A DNA stretch of 64,000 nucleotides. Origin: Bdellovibrio sp. SKB1291214 (GTDB lineage: Bacteria; Bdellovibrionota; Bdellovibrionia; Bdellovibrionales; Bdellovibrionaceae). Shown one piece after another: positions 51,531 through 60,470 of this stretch. Positions within the stretch are counted from its first letter, which is position 1; every line of letters begins with the position of its first letter. The notes beneath the pieces were generated by a model, which saw only the letters and a program-made list of their open reading frames with translations, searched no databases and was not told the origin of the DNA. The position numbers and the translations under genes were made by a program. The DNA lies in assembly GCF_002209355.2 (NCBI RefSeq), contig NZ_CP106855.1, positions 2,604,001 through 2,668,000 of the forward strand, read 5' to 3'.

Positions 51531-52004
51531 TTATTTCCAAGGGCACTCAAGCGTCGCTTGGCCATCAACCAAAGTGATGTTGTCATCTTGGTTATACGCT
51601 GCAAGCTCGCCCGCGGCCGTGAATACCACTCCGTAAGGATTGTCACCAGGATAGGATTTCGCTTCGATAAACACGGCTCCTGTTGTTTTAGAAGTCATCG
51701 TAACCAAGTAAAGGTCGTTGTATTTCTGATCGCCTGTTGTGAAAAGCGCCTTGATTTGTTGGAAAGACAACGGTTCCGTGACGTATTCAACTTGGATCAA
51801 GTGAGCGTTGATCATGCGCACTTGTTCAGCGGTAAGGCTTTGCGCCTTATTCACGTGGATGAAAGTTTCGGAAAAAGCTTTTTCGTAAGCCTCAGGGTCA
51901 TCGGAAGTTTGCAAAGCACAAAGTTCCATTTTTTTAGAAAAGTCGGCTGCAAAAGCCGTCGTCGAAGTCATCAAAAGTGCAAAAGCCAGAAGCATATTTT
52001 TCAT
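51531..52004 (-). CDS. small secreted hypothetical protein
   Basis: A 157-residue protein with a signal peptide (MKNMLLAFALLMTSTTAFA). Mature sequence begins ADFSKKMELCALQTSDD and has a second Cys near the C-terminus (LECPWK), so one disulfide is possible. The domain is mixed helix/strand and not recognised. Monocistronic, closed by a strong terminator. Confidence 0.75.
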   Translation of the reverse strand: MKNMLLAFALLMTSTTAFAADFSKKMELCALQTSDDPEAYEKAFSETFIHVNKAQSLTAEQVRMINAHLIQVEYVTEPLSFQQIKALFTTGDQKYNDLYLVTMTSKTTGAVFIEAKSYPGDNPYGVVFTAAGELAAYNQDDNITLVDGQATLECPWK

Positions 52005-52166
52005 TTAAATATCCTTTTCGTTCTTACTTCGGAGGGGCCGAAGTTTAAGACAGTTTTTGTATGAGCAAGGATTTATCGTGGCCCCAGATATACGTACAGT
52101 GTATTAACGGTAAGATATAATGCATAAAATGAATAGCTGAGTGAGTCCCTAAGCAGCCGGGCGGGT

Positions 52167-52870
52167 TTACTTGTAGTAATAAGAGCTCAGGATTTTAGCC
52201 AACGTTCCACTTCGATGAAGGGCCGCGATAGCTCGATTGACGTCTTCGATTTTAAGTTTCGACTTTTTTGAAACGTCAAGCCGGGAAATAGGTATTCATA
52301 ATAGGCGAACTCCAGATTCGACATCACGATATAATTGATGCGGCCTTTTAAAAGCTTATGGATGTTGGCCAGGTTATTGGGACCATCCTCGCGCTTGATT
52401 GTTCCAGCCTTAAACATTGGATCGAGGCCCGTGTAAATGAAGTTCAGCACCACGCCCACAGGCTCGTAATAGATGTCTTTAATGGATTGGATCGCGTGGT
52501 CTTTCGAAAACACTAAGACATTCGCGCTTCGATAAAGTTTGGCACTCCACCAGACGTCATCTTTGATCTTGGGCTGCAAAACTTCACTTAAGTGGCAAAT
52601 CAAGTCGACACGACCGGAAGTTAACGCGGAACTCACACGGCGTTTTGGAACTAAAAACCATTTCGGTGTTGTTTTTAGTTCTTTCGCAATAGCTTCGCCC
52701 AGATCTTTTAGAATCCCTGAGGTGAGTTCTGAATTTCCACTTTCGTTTTTGATTTGCACCAGCGGCATCGCATAGTCCATGTTCACGCCAAAGACAATCG
52801 GTGGCAGCTCTTTAGCAAAAGAACTACTCACCAAAAAGGTCACAAGGGTGAGGACAACTGCATAAATCAT
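52167..52870 (-). CDS. periplasmic substrate-binding protein (SBP_bac_3 type) with apparent frameshift
   Basis: An exported binding protein with signal peptide (MIYAVVLTLVTFLVSSSFA) and the two-lobe SBP_bac_3 layout (DLGEAIAKELKTTPKWFLVPKRRVSSALTSGRVDL). In the given sequence the frame stops at 52187-52189 after an unusual tail (RPFIEVERWLKS, 227 aa). A 6-A run at 52264-52269 (minus strand) is the break: with one extra A the frame continues EDVNRAIAALHRSGTLAKI...LSSYYYK and ends at TAA 52167-52169, giving 234 aa and a normal binding-protein C-terminus. This is a sequencing indel, a genuine mutation or slippage; I list the full span. Ligand probably amino-acid-like. Confidence 0.75.
52264..52269 (-). 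other. frameshift site (A6 run) in the binding-protein gene
   Basis: Reading in the minus strand, TTT CAA AAA AGT CGA continues out of frame; adding one A gives TTT CAA AAA AAG TCG and joins the gene to a coherent C-terminal reading frame. See the CDS entry. Confidence 0.7.
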
Positions 52871-52940
52871 TTCCTCAGCATAACCAAGGAGCCCAAGAAG
52901 TCATACAAAATTGCAGCAATTATTCTAAATTCTTTTGGCT

Positions 52941-53585
52941 TTAATCGATTTCGAAAACATCGCCGTCACCTACAGCAAAGATTCTTTTGCTCTCGGATCG
53001 TTTCACAACATACCCACCGGTCATCGTGCCAAACGCCGGTATGGTCAGGCAGTTTTTTTCTAAAACAAAGCAGGGGCGCTTCATGCGCAAGGGACCCAGT
53101 TGCAGGGAGACAAGGGGGTGAGTATGACCCTGGATTTGAAAAAGCTCAGATTGCGCATTTTTGTGACCGTGAGTGAGTAAAAACGGACCCATTTGTATTT
53201 CATCTTCCACAAGGTGAAATGGCATAGCCCTTAAAATTTCATGGGAGCCTTTTTCATGATTTCCTAACAACAGGGTCCAGTGCACATGGTTGTGAGAATA
53301 GAAAAAGTCATGAAGGTCGTTTGCCACGAACTCACTTAAGGAATAGCGATTGTGAATCCAATCTCCCAAGATCACTACTTTTTTGATGGCATAGCGGTGA
53401 ATTAATCCAGATAAACGGTTTAAATCATCCTTGTGTCCACCGGAGGGCATAGGGACACCCGCTGCTTGATAGCTCTCAGCTTTTCCTAGATGCAGATCCG
53501 AAAGTCCCAACAGATGCTCTGCATGCCATAAAAAAGCCCGTTCAGGCAAAAGTTCAATGTCTTGCTGAGCTGCCTGAATGATCAT
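52941..53585 (-). CDS. pdeM: ligase-associated metallophosphoesterase PdeM
   Basis: A 214-residue calcineurin-type metallophosphoesterase of the ligase-associated repair cluster. Metal motifs are in order: LSDLHLGK (D-x-H), LGDWIHN (GD-x-x-D/H), LLGNHEKGS (GNHE) and THGHKN (H-x-H). It begins 32 nt inside the end of the helicase gene, so it is co-translated with the cluster. Known members are phosphoesterases or nucleases of DNA repair; the exact substrate is not established. Confidence 0.88.
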   Translation of the reverse strand: MIIQAAQQDIELLPERAFLWHAEHLLGLSDLHLGKAESYQAAGVPMPSGGHKDDLNRLSGLIHRYAIKKVVILGDWIHNRYSLSEFVANDLHDFFYSHNHVHWTLLLGNHEKGSHEILRAMPFHLVEDEIQMGPFLLTHGHKNAQSELFQIQGHTHPLVSLQLGPLRMKRPCFVLEKNCLTIPAFGTMTGGYVVKRSESKRIFAVGDGDVFEID

Positions 53586-56004
53586 TTTTCTTTTCCCATG
53601 ATTTTTTAAGTCGTGCGATTTTAGATTCTAAACTTTCATTGGAAAGATTTCCGACAGCAATACTTTCAACCACCAACGGGAATGAAAGGGGAGACGGAGA
53701 TTCCAGTTCAATCCACTCCGTTTTCATTTTGCTCATTCGTTGCAAAGTCCTGCGTATACGTCCGCTTTCCAGCGAGTTTGCCAAGACTTCATCAAAGCTT
53801 TGGCGAATCAATAAATTCCCAGGTTCATGTTTTTTAAAAACTTCATATAAGAGAGAGGCGCTGACCTGCATTTGTCGACCCGTTTTTGGAGACCCGGGAT
53901 AGCCCACGAACACCAATCCTGCAATTTGTGCGATCTCTTTAAACTGTCGTTGGCTTAATTGACCGATTTGCAAACTCTGGCCGATCTCTTCGACCAAGTC
54001 GTGATCCGAAAAGAAATCATCATCAAAAAGATTTTTAAAATCATAATCTTCGGGACCGACCATTTCAAAACCGTAGTCATTCAGGGAAAATGAAAAGGTG
54101 GTGGGTTGTCGCTGAGCGAACCGATAGCCCCAAAGCTGTGCCAGTCCCTCGTGAACCGAGCGCCCCTCAAAAGGATACACGAAAAGGTGCGAGCCCCTTT
54201 TTGATTGCCAAGTTTCGATTAATAATGTGTCGGACGAAGGGAGTACTGACATTTCACTTTGAGTTCCCAGCAGAGGTTTTAAAAACCTATCCAGACCGGG
54301 GTGCTTTTCTCCCAAGACCTCGCGGAAAACCTGTCCCAGCGTTTCTGAGATAGGAAATCGTCCGCCATCCCAGGAAGGTACTGTGTTTGTAGGTGCCTTA
54401 CTGGACTTCACAAAGGCAGTCATGTCTTTTAAAAGTACGAACTCCAATTTCTTTCCTGCGAATTGGAAAACGTCGCCTTTTTTAAGTTTCGAAATAAAGC
54501 TTTCCTCGACCGAGCCAATGCGTGTGCGGTTGGTATAGGAGACTTGAACGGACTGTCGGGATACGATGGTGCCGATGCTCATGCGGTGCAATTTTTCTAC
54601 GCGGGGATCGGCCGGGCGATACTTTCCAGATTCTTCGTCCATGACCAGCTTATGAAACTGCGGATAGGACTGCAACGTTTCCCCACCTAAGGTTAAAAAG
54701 CGGCGGCACCAGTTCAGTTCTTCTTGAGTGATTTCAGAAAACGAAAAAGTTTCTTTTAGAGATAACTGCAATTCATCCATTCTTAAACCGGGCCCGCAGG
54801 CCAGGGTCATCATATGTTGTAACAACACATCCAGTGGTTTTTTTAAAGGTCGGCGTGGTTCCGTCAGTTTTTCGTTCACTGCTTTTTTTACGGCTTCAAG
54901 CTCTAGAATTTCCCAGGAGTTGGTGGGCACAAAAAGCAAACGGCTTTTTCCGCCGGGACGGTGGGCCGAGCGACCTGCTCTTTGAATCATTCGTGCGACC
55001 ATTTTTGGTGAGCCAATTTGCACAACACGCTCGACGGGCTGGAAGTCGACACCTAAATCCAAAGACGAAGTACAGACGACCCATTTTAGATCGCCGTTTT
55101 TGACGCCTTCTTCCACAGCTTCTCGTTCTTCTTTTTCTAAAGAGCTGTGATGCAATGCCATGAATTCTTCCATATCTGGCTTTGCTTGCAGTAAGGCTTC
55201 AAACCAGCGCTCGGCCTGGGATCTGGTATTGGTAAAGATCAAAGTGGAAACTTCGGGATCAAGGACTTCCAGCAAAGATTCTTTCAACGCAAATCCCAAG
55301 TGTCCCGCCCAAGGGAAGCGATCGACCTTCTCGGGAAGTAGACACTCTAAATCAAGCTTCCGATCCGAACCTCCTGAAATAATAGTGGGTTCTTGCGCTC
55401 GTCCGACAGCCACTCTGGCAGCTTCTTCAAGATTGCCGATGGAAGCGGAAAGCGCCCAAGTTTGCAATTCGGGATTTATGGAGCGTAAATAGGAAAGTGA
55501 AAGTTCACAAAGACTTCCGCGCTTACTCGACATCAATTCATGCCACTCGTCTAAGATCACGACTTGTAGGTTCTTAAAATAGTCCTCGGCATCGGGTTGT
55601 GAAATCATCACAGCTAAGGATTCCGGGGTGGTTAACATCATATCCGGAGGCTTGGTAAGCTGGCGTTTCTTTTTCGCGAATGTAGTGTCACCCGTGCGTG
55701 AAACCACTTCGATGGGCCAATTCATTTTTTGAATGGGTTCTTGAATGGCAGTTTCCAGGTCCCTCGCCAAAGCACGAAGGGGAGTGAGGTAAAGGGCTTT
55801 AAGACCCCGTCGGGGCTCTGCCATCATTTTTGCGAGGGGCCCCATGATGGCAGCATAAGTTTTACCTGAGCCGGTTGGAACATGGAGTAACCCTGACTCT
55901 CCTGCAAGATAAGACTTCCAGGCTTGTTCTTGAAAGGGAAAAGGTTTCCATTTTTTTGCCGCAAAAAAATCGTGAATTGGTTTTAAACTTTTAGGGTTCG
56001 CCAT
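53554..56004 (-). CDS. ligase-associated DEXH-box helicase (Lhr-like)
   Basis: An 816-residue superfamily 2 helicase. RecA-like domain 1 has Walker A HVPTGSGKTYAAI and Walker B LDEWHELM (DEWH), TPESLAVM and SASIG; domain 2 has TRSQAERW and IQRAGRSAHRPGG. The C-terminal half is the Lhr-type wing/beta domain of about 350 residues. Lhr helicases unwind 3'-5' on DNA or RNA:DNA. It overlaps the ligase gene (14 nt) and PdeM gene (32 nt), so the cluster is transcribed and translated as a unit. Confidence 0.92.
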   Translation of the reverse strand: MANPKSLKPIHDFFAAKKWKPFPFQEQAWKSYLAGESGLLHVPTGSGKTYAAIMGPLAKMMAEPRRGLKALYLTPLRALARDLETAIQEPIQKMNWPIEVVSRTGDTTFAKKKRQLTKPPDMMLTTPESLAVMISQPDAEDYFKNLQVVILDEWHELMSSKRGSLCELSLSYLRSINPELQTWALSASIGNLEEAARVAVGRAQEPTIISGGSDRKLDLECLLPEKVDRFPWAGHLGFALKESLLEVLDPEVSTLIFTNTRSQAERWFEALLQAKPDMEEFMALHHSSLEKEEREAVEEGVKNGDLKWVVCTSSLDLGVDFQPVERVVQIGSPKMVARMIQRAGRSAHRPGGKSRLLFVPTNSWEILELEAVKKAVNEKLTEPRRPLKKPLDVLLQHMMTLACGPGLRMDELQLSLKETFSFSEITQEELNWCRRFLTLGGETLQSYPQFHKLVMDEESGKYRPADPRVEKLHRMSIGTIVSRQSVQVSYTNRTRIGSVEESFISKLKKGDVFQFAGKKLEFVLLKDMTAFVKSSKAPTNTVPSWDGGRFPISETLGQVFREVLGEKHPGLDRFLKPLLGTQSEMSVLPSSDTLLIETWQSKRGSHLFVYPFEGRSVHEGLAQLWGYRFAQRQPTTFSFSLNDYGFEMVGPEDYDFKNLFDDDFFSDHDLVEEIGQSLQIGQLSQRQFKEIAQIAGLVFVGYPGSPKTGRQMQVSASLLYEVFKKHEPGNLLIRQSFDEVLANSLESGRIRRTLQRMSKMKTEWIELESPSPLSFPLVVESIAVGNLSNESLESKIARLKKSWEKKNDHSGSSARH

Positions 56005-57616
56005 TAACTGCCTTTAATAACTCTTGTGCGGAATCCAAGGTGTCAGCATCCTCGACCTTTTTGTCTTTACGCCAACGCAAGATGCGCGGAAATCTGACAG
56101 CGATTCCTGATTTATGTCGCGTGGAGGGACCAATGCCTTCGAAGCCAATTTCAAATACGTGCTCTGGCGTCACTGAGCGGACGGGGCCGAATTTTTCCTT
56201 GGTGTGTCGACGAATCCACGCATCCAGTTCATCGATCTCCTTCTGATCAAGTCCCGAATAAGCTTTGGCAAAAGGAATGAGTTCTTTATTTTCGTTCCAT
56301 AAAGCAAACGTGTAGTCGGTGTAAAGGTTCGAGCGACGTCCCGTACCCGATTGTGCGTACAGCAATACCGCATCCAGAGTTAAGGGATCGACTTTATACT
56401 TCCACCAGTTGCCGGTTTTTCTGCCCACAGAATAAATCCCAGCCCACCATTTAATCATCAGACCTTCAGAATCTTTATCTCGGGCGCTGTTACGAAGTTC
56501 GTTTAAATGTTCTAAAGATGTGGCTTCAACCACAGGGGATATTCTAACTTGTGAACTTTTGATTTTACTTAATAATTTGCCCAGGCTTTTTTTTCGCTCG
56601 CGCAAAGTTTCTTGACGGATGTCTTGCCCGTTAATTTCCAAGCAATCATATCCCATAAATCCTGCTGGGAACTCTTTCAGCATTTGCGCGGATACTTTTT
56701 TTCTGCCCAGGCGGCGTTGCAAAGCTTGAAATGAAGAAATGCGCTCATCCTTAAAGACTAAAATCTCTCCGTCAATAACACTGCCCTCGGGAAGGTCACT
56801 GAATATTTCGGCCAGTTCAGGGAACGTGGCCGTGATGTCTTCCTCGCCGCGGGACCATATCCATGTTTGGCTTTCGCGGCGTATGACTTGGGCACGAATA
56901 CCATCATATTTCCATTCAATGCACCACTCTGAGGGGTCAAAGTTTTTTTCACTGCGCTCATTCCAAGGATGTGCCAAGCAAAAAGGATACGGTTGGCTAA
57001 AGCTGACCGCGACCGTATCTTGGGACACGATTTTTTCAAAGGCTTCGGCGCCGGATTCTAAAGAGCCTGACATGCGATGGGCTATTTGATCTGTAGGAAC
57101 GTCATAGACTTCGGAAAGCGCACGAATGACCAATTTCTCACTCACACCGACGCGAAAGGCGCCGGTGATTAATTTATTTACGATGTAAACTTCTTGGGTG
57201 GTGAGCTTTTTCCAAATCTTTAAAAGTCGATCTGCCTGTTCGACTTCATCTTTGATTTTAGCTAGATTTGGAATTTCTTCCTCCATCCACTCAGACAGGG
57301 ATTTATGATGGGGGAGCGCAACTTCGCGACATAATTTAAGCGAGTGCGCTAACAGACTTAAAGTTTCGGCGGAGTCCCCCACGTGGTCCCGACATTCAGC
57401 CCACAACCACTCAGGATAATGAGTACTGGCCAGAAAAAGCGAATTCAAAGTTCGGGAGGTGATGGTTCGGCGAGATAGCTTTCCAGTCAGAAGAATTAAA
57501 GTCCACATCGAATCTTCAGGGCTTGCGTGCTCAAAGTATTTTCTAAGAGCCGCCACCTTTTCATTGGTTGAGGTGGTCGAGTCAAGCTCTTCATAAAGTT
57601 CTGCAAACTCCTTCAT
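55991..57616 (-). CDS. ATP-dependent DNA ligase of the ligase-associated cluster
   Basis: A 541-residue ATP-dependent ligase. The AMP-accepting lysine is K236 in EWKYDGIRAQ (K-x-D-G), with motif III/IV GEILVFKD and EGLMIKWW, and motif V KYKVDPLTLDAVLLYAQSGTGRR. The N-terminal 200 residues are the DNA-binding domain. It seals nicks using ATP, distinct from the housekeeping NAD-dependent LigA. It overlaps the exonuclease stop by 4 nt and the helicase by 14 nt. In known clusters the ligase works with the exonuclease and helicase in DNA damage repair. Confidence 0.92.
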   Translation of the reverse strand: MKEFAELYEELDSTTSTNEKVAALRKYFEHASPEDSMWTLILLTGKLSRRTITSRTLNSLFLASTHYPEWLWAECRDHVGDSAETLSLLAHSLKLCREVALPHHKSLSEWMEEEIPNLAKIKDEVEQADRLLKIWKKLTTQEVYIVNKLITGAFRVGVSEKLVIRALSEVYDVPTDQIAHRMSGSLESGAEAFEKIVSQDTVAVSFSQPYPFCLAHPWNERSEKNFDPSEWCIEWKYDGIRAQVIRRESQTWIWSRGEEDITATFPELAEIFSDLPEGSVIDGEILVFKDERISSFQALQRRLGRKKVSAQMLKEFPAGFMGYDCLEINGQDIRQETLRERKKSLGKLLSKIKSSQVRISPVVEATSLEHLNELRNSARDKDSEGLMIKWWAGIYSVGRKTGNWWKYKVDPLTLDAVLLYAQSGTGRRSNLYTDYTFALWNENKELIPFAKAYSGLDQKEIDELDAWIRRHTKEKFGPVRSVTPEHVFEIGFEGIGPSTRHKSGIAVRFPRILRWRKDKKVEDADTLDSAQELLKAVNGEP

Positions 57617-58620
57617 GAAGCCTCCTCTTCGGCTTCATATTCGGTGTGGAATAATTTAACCGTGGTTCCTTGTTCTTCAAGGTGTCGTTGCAAAACATCA
57701 GTACGACCATGAGTTAAATAAACGGTGGAGGCTTTTGTTTCCGTGATCGTTTGATTAAGTTCGTTCCAATCAGCATGGTCAGAAAGTACGAATCCTTTTT
57801 CATACCCTTTTCGACGGCGCGTCCCGCGCACCGCCATCCAGCCTGATGCGAAGGCTGTCTGTGGTTCTTTAAATCGTTTCATCCACGGGGATCGATGTGC
57901 AGATGGTGGTGCTAGAATCAGGTCGCCTTTAAAACTATGACCTTTTTCAAAATCCTGAACAGAAGCTGTGGGAAGCATTTTAATTCCGGCATCGCGATAA
58001 ATTTGGGTCAGTGATTCCATAGCGCCATGAAGGTACACCGTGCGATCCGTGAACCTGGTAAGCTCTGCTAAAATCCTTTGTGCCTTCCCCAAAGCATAAC
58101 AGAAAATCAACGAGGGCCGATCTTGATCGCCCTGCCACCAATTATAAATTTTCTGGGCTGTGACTTCACCGGAGTCCCATTGGTAAACAGGCAATGCAAA
58201 TGTGGCTTCAGAAATAAACGTGTCACACGGAACAACTTCGAAGGGGTCGCAGGATGGATCGGGTGTGCGTTTGTAATCCCCCGAGGCCACCCAGACTTGG
58301 TCTTTGTATTCAATTCGAACTTGCGACGATCCCAAGATATGACCGGCGGGATGAAAGCTCACCCACGTATTTCCCATTTTAAATTTCTGACCGAATTTAT
58401 AGGGAGTGACTGGTAAATCTGCTCCCAGCCGCAAGTTTAAAATCGGAATGGATTTTTCTGTGGCATGGTACTCCTTGGAACCCCAACGGGCGTGATCGGA
58501 ATGCCCGTGAGTGATCAAAGCTTTATCAACCGGGCGCCAAGGATCGATATAAAAGCCGCCTGGTTCACAGTAAAGTCCTTCATTTGTGGCTCTTACGAGT
58601 TCTGTATTCTTCGCCATCAT
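57613..58620 (-). CDS. ligase-associated DNA exonuclease (metallo-beta-lactamase/beta-CASP)
   Basis: A 335-residue metallo-beta-lactamase/beta-CASP nuclease. The HxHxDH motif is intact as THGHSDHARWG, with later metal ligands in HPAGHILGSSQV and SGDYKRTPDPSCDP, and the beta-CASP region. These are exonucleases that process DNA ends before ligation. It leads the four-gene cluster: exonuclease, ligase, helicase, PdeM. Start uncertain among GTG 58629, ATG 58620 and ATG 58617; no strong ribosome binding site is visible. Confidence 0.9.
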   Translation of the reverse strand: MMAKNTELVRATNEGLYCEPGGFYIDPWRPVDKALITHGHSDHARWGSKEYHATEKSIPILNLRLGADLPVTPYKFGQKFKMGNTWVSFHPAGHILGSSQVRIEYKDQVWVASGDYKRTPDPSCDPFEVVPCDTFISEATFALPVYQWDSGEVTAQKIYNWWQGDQDRPSLIFCYALGKAQRILAELTRFTDRTVYLHGAMESLTQIYRDAGIKMLPTASVQDFEKGHSFKGDLILAPPSAHRSPWMKRFKEPQTAFASGWMAVRGTRRRKGYEKGFVLSDHADWNELNQTITETKASTVYLTHGRTDVLQRHLEEQGTTVKLFHTEYEAEEEAS

Positions 58621-58734
58621 GTCGAACACTATACTTTAATATGGAGTAAAATTCCGTATGTGAGATCACACATCTAAAAGGTTCGGGGTCGACAATATCT
58701 CAATGGTGGCTATTTTGGAAAGCAGGTGGTGCTG

Positions 58735-59214
58735 ATGTGGGGACTAGAACATCCTTGGTATGAGTATATAGTAAGAGCTGTGATCATCTATGCATCCGTG
58801 TTTTTTTTAATACGGGTCATGGGTAAGAAACAAATTGGCGAGATGGGGCCCTTCGATCTGGTATTGCTCTTGATTATCAGTGAATCCGTCAGTTCAGGGA
58901 TCACTGGCGGAGATAACTCTTTAAGTGCCGCATTAATTTGCGCAGCCACATTCGTGGTGGGAAATTACTTCATAGATTTTCTTGGATTCAAATCTAAGAA
59001 AGTTGAAAAGCTGTTAGAAGGTGAACCGAAAAGAATCATTCATAAAGGACAACTCGATTTTGAAATCTGCCGACGCGAATTCATCACCTTAGATGAAATT
59101 GCCTCCTGTCTTAGAGAGCATGGAATCAAGGATATCAAAGAAGTTGATTTTGCGACCTTAGAAACGAATGGAAAAATCACTGTCGTTAAAGAGGCAGCAA
59201 ATGCAGCCAAATAA
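58735..59214 (+). CDS. DUF421 (YetF-like) membrane protein
   Basis: A 159-residue protein with three N-terminal transmembrane helices (about residues 10-30, 40-60 and 62-82; core FFLIRVMGKKQIGEMGPFDLVLLLIISE) and a soluble C-terminal domain (KLLEGEPKRIIHKGQLDFEICRREFITLDEI) of the DUF421 family. Its function is unknown, but the family recurs in stress gene clusters in several bacteria. ATG at 58735 is 6 nt after AGGTGG. The next gene starts 14 nt before its stop. Confidence 0.88.
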   Translation: MWGLEHPWYEYIVRAVIIYASVFFLIRVMGKKQIGEMGPFDLVLLLIISESVSSGITGGDNSLSAALICAATFVVGNYFIDFLGFKSKKVEKLLEGEPKRIIHKGQLDFEICRREFITLDEIASCLREHGIKDIKEVDFATLETNGKITVVKEAANAAK

Positions 59215-59767
59215 AATCAAAGCTCATCATGGTAAGGCACTGCTGATCGTGGATATGATCAATAGTTTTGATTTTCCCGACGGTAAAAAACTTGTTTCCT
59301 ATGCCTTGCCCGCAGCGAAAAAAATCCAGGCCCTTAAGAAAAAAGCCATGGAAAAAGGTGTTCCGATAATTTATGTGAACGATAATTTTGGGTTGTGGAG
59401 ATCCAATTGGCAGCAAGTCTATGACCACTGTGCGGCTCCCGAAAGTCTCGGCAGGGAAATCTGTTCTTTGTTAAAGCCCTCGGAAAAAGACTATTTTATT
59501 TTAAAGCCTCGACATTCGGCTTTCTATAACACCAATTTGCCGACCCTTTTGGATGAACTGGGCACTAAAGAATTAATAATTACGGGGGCAGCGGGAAATA
59601 TCTGCGTATTATTCACGGTGAATGACGCCTATATGCAAGACTATAAAGTTCACGTTCCCTCTGATTGCATCGCTTCGAACACCTCCACCGAAAATAACTT
59701 CGCCCTAAAGCAGATGAAGAATATTATGAAGGTGAAAGTTTCTAGTTCTAAGTACCTCGTTTTTTAA
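59201..59767 (+). CDS. isochorismatase-family cysteine hydrolase
   Basis: A 188-residue cysteine hydrolase with the catalytic triad Asp18 (LLIVDMIN), Lys102 (FILKPRHSAF) and Cys135 (GAAGNICVLFT). Family members include nicotinamidases and other amidases; the exact substrate is not evident. ATG at 59201 lies within the end of the DUF421 gene with GAGG six bases upstream, so the two are coupled. No signal peptide. Confidence 0.88.
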   Translation: MQPNKIKAHHGKALLIVDMINSFDFPDGKKLVSYALPAAKKIQALKKKAMEKGVPIIYVNDNFGLWRSNWQQVYDHCAAPESLGREICSLLKPSEKDYFILKPRHSAFYNTNLPTLLDELGTKELIITGAAGNICVLFTVNDAYMQDYKVHVPSDCIASNTSTENNFALKQMKNIMKVKVSSSKYLVF

Positions 59768-59878
59768 CGCTCCGAAAGTCTTGAATCCACAAGGTATTGT
59801 GTACTAAATCAAAATACACAATTCGGAATTCAATTATTCTCTAATTCCTTTCAGACTGCACGGGATAGGAGATGACTT

Positions 59879-60457
59879 ATGGAAAATGAATTTCAAAGAT
59901 CCACGGAAAATAAATCAAAAAAAACCAATCCCTTTCGTCTAACTAAAATCGGAAATCCCGAAGACGGCAAAGTTCCTCACTGCACGACGATCAATAAATC
60001 AGTTGAAGAGGTGGCCGCACTTGTTGGGGATGTCTCTAATCTTCCACAATTCTTTGAAGGTTTGGAGAAGGTTGAAATGGAGGGGCTGCGAGCTTCTTGG
60101 CAATTTCGCAAGGCCAGTGAAAGCTCCAGTTTATCTATGAGACTTACAGAGGACCGTACCGCGCGTTCTTGGACTTGGGAGGCGGATGACTCTGCAGGAT
60201 TTGATTATTCCATCGTTATTAAGCTTGATAAAGCGCAAGCCAATCGCGGCACCATTGTTCAAATGAAAGTGGAGTACGATAACAAATTCACCGGGGCCTT
60301 AGCTGCTTTTGAAAAAATCTTTGGCGGTAAAGATGCGGATACGACAGCAAAAGTAAATTTGCAAAGACTGAAAGCTTTCTGCGAAACCGGAAGCGTGCCA
60401 ACCATCGAAGGCCAACCAAGTGGTCGTGAAGAAGATTCTAAAGAATTAAAACATTAA
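59879..60457 (+). CDS. SRPBCC (polyketide cyclase-like) protein
   Basis: A 192-residue protein with an unstructured N-terminal tail (1-35) and a START-like SRPBCC domain: the C-terminal GQPSGR motif and DVSNLPQFFEGLEKVEMEG region are typical of the cyclase/dehydrase-type group. These proteins bind hydrophobic ligands; the ligand is unknown. It lies 13 nt upstream of the dehydrogenase gene, a pairing seen with formaldehyde dehydrogenase-like enzymes in stress clusters. Confidence 0.78.
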   Translation: MENEFQRSTENKSKKTNPFRLTKIGNPEDGKVPHCTTINKSVEEVAALVGDVSNLPQFFEGLEKVEMEGLRASWQFRKASESSSLSMRLTEDRTARSWTWEADDSAGFDYSIVIKLDKAQANRGTIVQMKVEYDNKFTGALAAFEKIFGGKDADTTAKVNLQRLKAFCETGSVPTIEGQPSGREEDSKELKH

Positions 60458-60470
60458 TAAGGAGTTTTTT

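Noticed and set aside
51350-51646. Minus-strand frame over the terminator at 51476-51508
   Set aside because: It reads through a strong bidirectional terminator and into the secreted-protein gene in another frame; no start signal.
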